A stretch of 64,000 nt of DNA, taken from Acanthococcus lagerstroemiae (taxonomy: Eukaryota; Arthropoda; Insecta; Hemiptera; Eriococcidae). How positions within the stretch are numbered: position 1 is the first letter of the stretch; each line of letters starts with the position of its first letter. A program made the position numbers and the translations under genes. The notes under the pieces are model-generated. The model worked only from the letters and a program-made list of their open reading frames with translations. It was not told where the DNA came from and did no database searches. Shown in pieces: positions 56,531 to 64,000 of the stretch. The stretch lies in contig CM063114.1 of assembly GCA_031841125.1 (NCBI GenBank), positions 35,485,574-35,549,573 of the forward strand, written 5' to 3'.

Positions 56531-59500
56531 TCTTATGAAAATTCCTTTTGATGTAATATATTTTATAAATTTATTTTTCTCTGAGTTTGCACCTTGCATT
56601 AGTGTTCAGGGTTCATGTTTCCAAATAGGCTAAGATGTTCAGATCAAGTTTTCTGCGTGAATGAGCCAGACTTGAGCCGGACCTACCCACCCCTTCCTCT
56701 TGCTACATGTTTCAAAGTCAGGCTATAGCAAATTTGGAATCCACCCCAGACATTTTTGCTCAGAATTTTCTCATTGATACCGTGTCTACATTTCTTGTAG
56801 AAATGAATTGAAAGGTAGTCATTTTTTCGTTCTCGATTGTTCAGCTAGTTAGGTTGCTGTCTAGTGTCAACACTTTGGACAGTCGTAAGATCGGTTGCAG
56901 TCATTATTGTTGTTCACACTAAATTTATTCGTGTACACGTATCGGATGGCGAAACGGCCAGACGGTTTGTATTCAAGTTTACACGTTTCTGTGATGTAGC
57001 ATCCAAGAAAGTTACATGTTTCTAGGACAATGAATAGCTAAAGGTCTACACTTGTTCGTGTGGGAGTTCTAGCAAGAAAAAAAAGGAGCAACCCGTGAAA
57101 TCGACGCCTTTTCATAGGCTAAAGGGTAGAGAAAAATGTGCTTAGAGACTTGCAAGCCACGCCGGGAAAGTAAAATACCGCAGACAAATTTACATAAAAC
57201 CCGGTACAATTTTTCAGCTTTCCCGAAAACATAAATTGCCATCCCAGATGAGCAACGCGTATAGTTCTACAGTATTCAACAAAATATCCTGGGCACTAAA
57301 TCGACAGAATGATGGAGGAGTTTAACCATGAAGAGCGAGAAGAGCGTGAGCCCACCGCGTCGATTTTCGATCCTCATCGATTCCCATTTTTGTGTTAAAG
57401 AAAAAACAAAGTAAACAGAGCGCGGTGTTGATTTGAGGGTAATTTCGTGTAGCGTGTAACCGCAAATACGATTGTATTTTTTTTTTATTCGCCGATTCGA
57501 ACAGCTCATCGATAATTACAGGTCTCGCGGGTTTACCTTTTTCCACCTTCAAATTAGTGGAACGCCACCTGTACAGGTGGTCAACAAGACGGATAAAACT
57601 TTAGTCGGCTTGTTAATATTTTTTCTTTTCTTTTTTTCCACTCTCTCTCTTTTTAAAATAAATATTAAAGGTCAGATAGTCGATGAGTTTCGTTTCTTTG
57701 ATCTCAATAATTACGCCGTTATATAAAGTTTGTCCCCCCCCCCCCCCTCCGCTAGTAAGGAATGATTGAAGGGCCGCGTTCTCGCATTCTAACGACCCGG
57801 ATTAAATCTTGGAAGCGCAGTTTAAAAGACACTTAAGTGCGATTTTCGAGTTATTTTTCAATCGCCGGTTTGAAAATGTCGTGTAGCAGTGTGGGCTGCG
57901 AAACTGAATGTCAAGAAAGGCGGTCCGTGAGAGAATTTCTTATTCGGTGATAAATAGTTCAAGAGGTGTTTATCCGGCAGACGAGTTGTGCATCGGGGAA
58001 CAAGTATTCTGTGGTTGGAAAGGACACTCGGGCCCTCAACGACCTTCGTTGCGAATTCACAGTTGTTTGCCGACATATGACCACAGAACGATTTTGATCA
58101 CCTCGGTACGCGCAGAAGCACCAATTTGAATTTGGAATTCGAACGAGAAAAATGACGAAATTTCGATGAGTTTGTTAAGGCAGAATATCGAACGTTTGAT
58201 GCAAGGAACCAAATGTACAACTTTCAGTCATGTAATAAAAGGTACGCTAAAACAAACATTGACGTACGCTTCGTACGTCCCTATAAGAATTCTAGACGTA
58301 TGCTAAATTTTCATCTCCCCAAGCTAGAATCTTCAATTTTAATGAATGAACTTTGTACAGAAGTAAGCAACCAGTATCGCCTTGAGTACCCACAGAAACT
58401 CTTGTACAAATTCATTACAAGTTAAAAGGAGTCCACCTTTTTCTGTCGGTAAGTCGTTGCGCAGAACCTCAACAATGGAGAAGTTGGTAGGACGTTATCA
58501 TTGGCGCAATTGGTAGAACCTTAATATTAACGCAGTCGATAGGACCTTAAAACTGGTGCAGTTGGTACGACACAAACGGCACCAATAGCCACTGATATCT
58601 CATTGAGAGCCTATACACATTTTTGTACAGCTTAGATAAAGTGCATTTTAGTCAACAGGTTGTTACATGCATATACTTTACAGTGAAAAGCATAAATCTA
58701 TCACAAGTTGAATGCAAGTTGTATCTCTCCTTCCATGAGTGGCGACGCAAAGCCTTAACAAGTTTTTGAAATTCGAGCAAGAAAAATATCTGCATCTGCA
58801 GCGAGCTTCTCAGTTATCCAACTGTGGATGGGAAGATGGGGACGGTAGCAGTTTTACAGAATGATCTATTAGCTCAGTACGTGTAGAACTGTAACATGAA
58901 ATTCGAGCTAAAAAAATTACAAAATCTCGATAAGAGAAAACTGTAAGAAAAAGAGGATAGAAATGACAGAAAAAGAAGGAATCGCACATAATGACAGAAA
59001 AAGAAGGAATCGTACATCATTTTAGCTTAGAATTATTCCAAAAGGCCTCATTCATACTCTAAGCCCTCTGGACTCCTCACAGTAAGGCTTCAGAGGAATA
59101 ATTTTCGATATGTCACACATCAGTCTGAATCAATTGATAATACAATGAGTGCTGTTCTAAAATGTATCAAGCTCATTATTTTAAATTGTTCAAGAAACAT
59201 AAAAAACTGTCTAAAGACCTCATTTTTGATTTTTGACAACAGCTAATCTCAATTTTAAGAAGGGAAAGAGAAAATAACAGTTATCAACAGAAGAGAGAAA
59301 ATTGACGAAGTAATCAATTAACCAAAATCAACTCACTCATAGATAAGTGAAAAAGACTCTGAAATGAAACAAAATATAGGAAAGACGTGTTGCAGAAACC
59401 CAATTATGGATCAGTGGATCACTTCTTCCTTCTTCCTTTTTTTTCTTCTTCAAAATGGCGTTTAAAGGAAGTACTGAGATACAGGGTGAAAAAATTTGAT

Positions 59501-60217
59501 TTTGTGTTCAGTAAGGCACCCCTTATTTTGGCAAAGTCCGGATTTTTTTCTGCAGCACCTCTTAGTATTGTTCTATATCACGTAAAAACAATGTGTGCCT
59601 AGTTTCAGAATCATCGAATAATTCTAACTCGACCTCCAAGAGGTGTGACGTTCAACATGTAATTTACATGAGGGTTTTGGGTCATTTCAGTAAAAACTGA
59701 ATATTGAAAAGAAAAAATGCGTTTCAAAAAATCCGTTTCATGCACTAAAATTTAAAACTAAAACCAACTGAGTCCATACTAACGTACTGACTATTGTATG
59801 TAATTGACTGGATGATCGACGATTCAGGAGAAAAGCGATTTCCAAAACTCTGAGCCACCGAAAAGCAATCAGAATGAGATTTCTCACACGCAATCGCAAA
59901 TTCGATGCGACTACGTAGCGGGTACTTAATAACGACTGAACATCACCAGGAACCGACAGGATCAAAATAAAAACCTCTTGGCTTCATACTTTCAAATCCC
60001 CCGAGTAGCAAAAATACTTGTAGCTTTCTCAAGAGGTTGAGTCTAACAGAATTAACACACATGTATCAAGTCTGGGAAATGGAGTGAGTTTAAAGGCCGT
60101 ACGATGCCTTCACATTGGCTTTGCAAGGAACAGCACAACTCATAGGAGGAAGGAAATGTGAGGAAGCAACAGATGATATTATAAGTGAGGAAACAACATT
60201 ATAGAGTAAAGAGCGTG
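56531..60217. other. Unassigned sequence
   Basis: C tract near 57735-57748. Near 58475-58580 the phrase GTTGGTAGGAC / TTGGTAGAACCTTA / GTCGATAGGACCTTA / GTTGGTACGAC repeats about every 30-35 bp (four to five times). GACAGAAAAAGAAGGAATCG occurs twice near 58964 and 58993. No gene recognised. Confidence 0.45.
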
Positions 60218-60438
60218 CAGGGACAAAAATGATGGGGACAAGGGGCAGCTTGCCCCCCAAGCCTCCGCCGGAGTTGGAAAACTTTAGTAGATGGATCAAA
60301 AGTTGGAAAAAATCCAACAAGTCATAAGGCTTTTTTTTAGCCAATATTAACAAATTTTGATACTTGGGAATTTTGACTTGTCAGTTGGGAATCCAACAAT
60401 TTTCACCCCTCTAGAAAAAACTCTTCGCAACATCCTTG
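60218..60438. mobile_element. hAT-type element of the CAGGGACGTACCGA family, short copy (221 bp)
   Basis: Left end CAGGGACAAAAATGATGGGG, right end complementary to CAAGGATGTTGCGAAGAG; one internal unit (AGTTGGAAAAAATCCAACAA, GATACTTGGGAATTTTGACT). Octamers agagcgtg (60210-60217) and agagtacg (60439-60446) match at 5 of 8, so the TSD is eroded. It abuts the start of the RTE remnant. Confidence 0.7.
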
Positions 60439-61238
60439 AGAGTACGCTTACGTGAGAAGGATAATAGATCAGAAACTGACAACACTGAATTGAGCAAACT
60501 GAATAAGCTGATTAAGAAGAGAGTACGAGCGGAGGTGTGTAAGTGCAAAGAAGAAAAGGCAAAAACGATGATAGAAAACTGTTGGTCAACAAAGAAAGTG
60601 ACAAAGGTACCAAGTTCTGAAACACCACTATTACCAAAAAAGGCAAAAGGAGGAGGTCATATCACAATCAGTAGAGAAGGTGTTGCAGACCCAGCTACAG
60701 GATTTTATGAGAAACTACACAGCGATGACAGACCTGCCTCTTTGGCCTCAATGGTCACGATCAAAAACTGAGAATTGTACACCACAGAATATTTTGAAAA
60801 ATTTTTAATATAGCTAAGGCACCCGGACCTGATAAAATAAACAATCAAATCCTGAAATTCTTGGCTGAAACCGTAGCTCCCCCTTGAACAGAAATACTAA
60901 TAAAATCCTGCTAAGCAAAATTACACCATCTCAATGGCACACAGCTGAAATAATACTATTGCATAAAAAAAAGGGAATAGATCTAACAATAATAGTCTCT
61001 CAATCAGTCAATCGTCGAATATAGGAAACATTTTTTTTTTTTTTTTTTAATATTTTAAAACAGGATGAAAAAATATTGGAAGAGCAACAACCATTTGATT
61101 AGGCAGGTTCTTAAAAAAGGTACACAACTTGTGACCATATTCATGCGCTGAACTAGGTCCTAGAGAAAGTACAAGAGTATATATCTTTGATACATGGCAT
61201 TTATAGATTTCAATAAGGCTTTCGATACCATCTATCAC

Positions 61239-61354
61239 AATAATCTCCTTGGCTACTGATGCGATACTCGAAAGGGTATAGTTTCCGGGGCCGGGGGTGC
61301 GGTGTCATAGGGGCCACTTTGGCATGCATGCATCACCATACGTCCTACCACATC
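61239..61354 (+). mobile_element. SINE-C copy 3 inside the RTE RT
   Basis: GGCTACTGATGCGATACTCG, GGGTGCGGTGTCATAGGGGC, CACTTTGGCATGCATGCATC and CCTACCACATC match the other two copies. Duplicated accatctatcac flanks it (61227-61238 and 61355-61366). The exact left edge is uncertain because AATAATCTCC after the left repeat still reads as RT sequence (YHNNLL). Confidence 0.78.
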
Positions 61355-61379
61355 ACCATCTATCACGATGAAGTATGGA

Positions 61380-61820
61380 TAGCCCAGGCAAGGGCGTAAT
61401 GGGTTTCGGAACCAGAGCAGTACACAATGGAAATTTGACAGGTTGTAAGTAGAGGGAAAATCAGGAGTTTTGGAACTAAAATATTTCTTTTTTAGCAAAA
61501 GAGTCGTTTTACTCGTGCTCTGAGAGTCAGTGTTACTTGTAATGAAGATAAGAAAATGATCGTTTTTGGCATGATTAAATATACTTACAAGTCTCATGAA
61601 TCAGAGGAAAACTGAAATGAATTAGTTGTAATAAAATGATATAATATCGAAGTCGACTAGCAATATCACTTATCGTTACTAAAATTAGATAGGGTTAATA
61701 TAGAGTAGTGAATAAAAAATGTCAGCAGCCAAATAGTAATTAAGAAAGTAGTCAATACTGAACGAATGTTCGGTTCCAAAATCCATCACCATACCAGATT
61801 TTCTTCAAAAGCCCATTAAT
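61380..61820. other. Unassigned sequence between SINE-C and the hAT-type element
   Basis: No RT motif recognised here although it lies inside the RTE remnant. GTTTCGGAACCAGAGCAG near 61398 is partly complementary to ACTGCTTCCGAAACAC near 62549, so another, older inverted-repeat element may enclose the hAT-type insert. Weak. Confidence 0.3.
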
Positions 61821-62534
61821 GAGGGTTGGCATTTTACATGTAAAATGATTTATTTCACATTTTACGTAAAATGAATGTAAAATGTAAAATGTATGTAAAA
61901 TCGATGTAAAATGCGGGAAAAAAAGCAAAAAGAAACATAATTGATGATTGATATATGATAATGATATGATAAGAAATGAGAATGAAAAATTGAAAAGGAA
62001 TTATGAAATAAATAATTGACAAGAAATTGATTAAATTTTGACGGTAAAATAAAATAGAGTAGTTTAAGTAAAAATTTCTAATACCGCGAAGTCCGATGAT
62101 TTTTTTTAAATGGAATTTATAAGATTTATTAATAATTATTTTCTGCTAGTTCTTGTTCTTTGAAAATTTTTAATTTTAAGTTTAAATTTTAAGAAATTTG
62201 GTGAAAAATGTTAAAATTTATTTCGGCCTGAATTGCTCGATTTTGTAAAAATTGTTTGTACCTACTTGTCTTTTGTATTTCACTTTCTATAAAACACTCT
62301 ACTTTCTTATGAATAATTACCTATGGTGCATTTGAGGAATATAAATTTATTATAAAATTGAATGATAAAGAAGACACCCATTTTTGACTACAGTTCCAGT
62401 TGTGTGCAAGTTTCAAAAATTTTAATTGAAAAATTGAACTGTAATTTTTTTAATTCATTTTGATTTATTTTACATTCATTTTACATTTTACATGTAAAAT
62501 GAGCCTGTAAAATGAATTTTACCTGCCAACCCTG
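61821..62534. mobile_element. hAT-type element, 714 bp, with ACATGTAAAATG subterminal repeats
   Basis: Left end GAGGGTTGGCATTTTACATG, right end complementary to CAGGGTTGGCAGGTAAAATT. Perfect octamer ccattaat on both sides (61813-61820 and 62535-62542). TGTAAAATG/CATTTTACA repeats crowd both subterminal regions (61831-61915 and 62450-62525). The interior is very AT-rich with no transposase. Confidence 0.92.
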
Positions 62535-63490
62535 CCATTAATAATGAGAACTGCTTCCGAAACACAAACCGCCACCAAAACAAACCACTGTAATTTATAC
62601 GAATTTTAAATAACTTTTACAAAAATTCGACAGCATACGCATAAGAACTGATGAAGAAGAAAAGGAATTCAGAATCCAAAGAGGGGTTAAACAAGGCGAT
62701 CCCTTCTCGCCGAATATCTGTAATAGTGTTTTAGAACTAGTATTCCGAAATCGAAAAAGGTCTTAAGGTAAATGGTGAATTCGTAAGTAACTTAAGATTT
62801 GCCGATGACAAAGTCCTGCTGAGAAAAAACATACAAGAACTGAAGGAGATGATATCGAACCTTAGCAATGACAGTAAAAAAGTATGCAGGATTTACAATG
62901 CGAATACCTCTACAACTAAAATAATGACATCCGACAAAGTAGTAGACGCCCAGATTGACGACAATAAAACAAAATAAATTTCGAATTTCGGAAATAGAGA
63001 AACGTATAGCAAATAGATGAAAGGCCTTCTGGGTGCAGACGCATATATTTAAAAGTAAAATGAAAATCTCAACTAAGATCAAAATGATCATAGTTGCGCA
63101 GTACTGATGCTTACTTATGAATGCCAGACCTGGGCTATGACTGAGAAAAATATCCACAGGCTAGAAAGACTCAGTACTCAATGTTACATAGTATTTTGGG
63201 AATTACGCTCAGAGATAAGATTAGAAAAGAAAATGGAAAAAAATGAAAACTACGGATATTGGATACAAAATTTTAAATTTAAATTTGCGGGAGATCTAGC
63301 CAGGGAGAGAAATAAAAAGTAGGGGTACACGGTATGGACACCATACGATAAGGAAAGGGATCGCCTTATAGTTCGTTAGCGAGGTGAGGTGCTCGCAAAC
63401 GTAGATACAGGATGGATGGGGTTGCCCAGGATAGAGAAAGATGGAGGAAGGTGGTGCAGAGACCAGTGCCAAAAGTGGGCGGGTTAATAG

Positions 63491-64000
63491 GCGCCAGCCG
63501 TTGATCCAGGTTGTAAAAAAAAAGACGTGGGAAGGAGAAAGAAAATTTCAGATTTATTTTTTACATAAAACTGTCTAATGAGATTTGTTTGTGTCTGTTT
63601 TAGCCTACAATGTACAATTTTTCCAAAACACGGCCCTATTCTTTTTTTCACACTTCTAAGCAGGCAACAGTTCCGTTGCGAATTCATCATCTTGGCCCAT
63701 TTATTCATCTTGTACAATGAGCAACTGAACAGGCGTACAAAGCTGATCTCTACTTTCAGCATATGAACTCCAATTAACCCTGAGGGTCAACTTTAGGTTT
63801 TCTCCTCTAAGTAGGTACCATCTTAGTATCGTTACCAACACCGTAGAGTATTGAAAACAGTATAATTGTTCTCTATAACTGCCAATAGGAGAGTAAAATG
63901 AACTACGAAGACTTGACATGACCGGCTACCGCAGTCGAGAAAACACAGAGGCATAAAATTTCGTCGTAAATTTACGGCCCGGGTAAGGCACTTCTCGTTA
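63491..64000. other. Unassigned sequence
   Basis: No motif-bearing frame and no element end seen. Confidence 0.4.

Larger units (their letters stand above)
60447..63490 (+). pseudogene. RTE-like LINE remnant, linker to C-terminus, interrupted twice
   Basis: Linker: ELSKLNKLIKKRVRAEVCKC, KEEKAKTMIENCWSTKKV (60490-60600), ATGFYEKLHSDDRPAS to a stop at about 60771. Fingers in shifted frames: KAPGPDKINNQILKFLAE near 60815-60865, SQWHTAEIILLHKK near 60930-60970. Palm motif A MAFIDFNKAFDTIYHNNLL near 61195-61250. The frame is then interrupted by a SINE-C copy, unassigned sequence and a hAT-type element. It resumes with RIRTDEEEKEFRIQRGVKQG, DPFSPNICNSVLELVF (62640-62750), NLRFADDKVLL near 62790-62820, MLTYECQTWAMTEKNIHRLE (63107-63166), FKFAGDLARERNK and GWMGLPRIEKDGGRW-like end block near 63410-63460. 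Many stops and shifts. The endonuclease is absent. Confidence 0.82.

Noticed and set aside
1..64000. Endogenous viral element
   Set aside because: No gag, env, capsid or viral polymerase motifs were recognised; all RTs have non-LTR (LINE) features.
1..64000. Prokaryotic operon or defence system
   Set aside because: No ribosome-binding sites, no contiguous co-directional ORFs, and SINE/LINE/MITE content is eukaryotic.

Overview
The window is eukaryotic, AT-rich and repeat-dominated. The protein remnants (RTE/BovB-like and Jockey/R1-like LINEs, an OTU plus PIF1-helicase Helitron-type protein), the many 8-bp-TSD hAT-type MITEs and the tRNA-derived SINEs are typical of a large arthropod genome. 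An insect is likely; the order cannot be fixed from this sequence. I found no convincing host protein-coding gene, rRNA, functional tRNA gene, CRISPR array or viral integration. Single-exon host genes are unlikely here, but short exons of a long-intron gene could be missed without transcript data.

Layout. 1-6.1 kb: mostly unassigned AT-rich DNA, with a GC-rich hairpin cluster, a pyrimidine-rich block, one SINE-A copy and a small RT fragment. 6.1-9.5 kb: the best-preserved coding unit, a Helitron-type element with a recognisable promoter, an OTU protease domain and a PIF1-like helicase. It is broken by stops and frameshifts and bracketed by a 46-bp direct repeat. 9.5-17.4 kb: simple repeats, an AATT-flanked TIR element, an RTE endonuclease fragment, a hAT MITE, an arm of a foldback-like repeat and a 1.26-kb satellite of about 46-bp units. 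17.7-26.2 kb: LINE graveyard, mostly minus strand, with one Jockey/R1-like ORF2 remnant and three RTE-like remnants. 27-39 kb: MITEs and SINEs in very AT-rich DNA, including a readable nested series (RTE, then MITE, then SINE) at 37 kb. 44.6-47.5 kb: a long imperfect inverted-repeat (foldback) element and a half copy. 49-56.5 kb: more MITEs and an RTE RT fragment. 60.2-63.5 kb: another RTE copy interrupted by a SINE-like repeat and a 714-bp hAT-type element.

Nothing here appears to work as a pathway. The genes are selfish-element remnants, and their relations are insertional. Several target-site duplications can be read directly, which gives relative ages. The observations most worth follow-up are the Helitron-type unit with its unusual direct-repeat flanks, the foldback repeat family with at least seven dispersed arm copies, the 46-bp satellite with an inverted segment, and a core shared between two SINE-like families.
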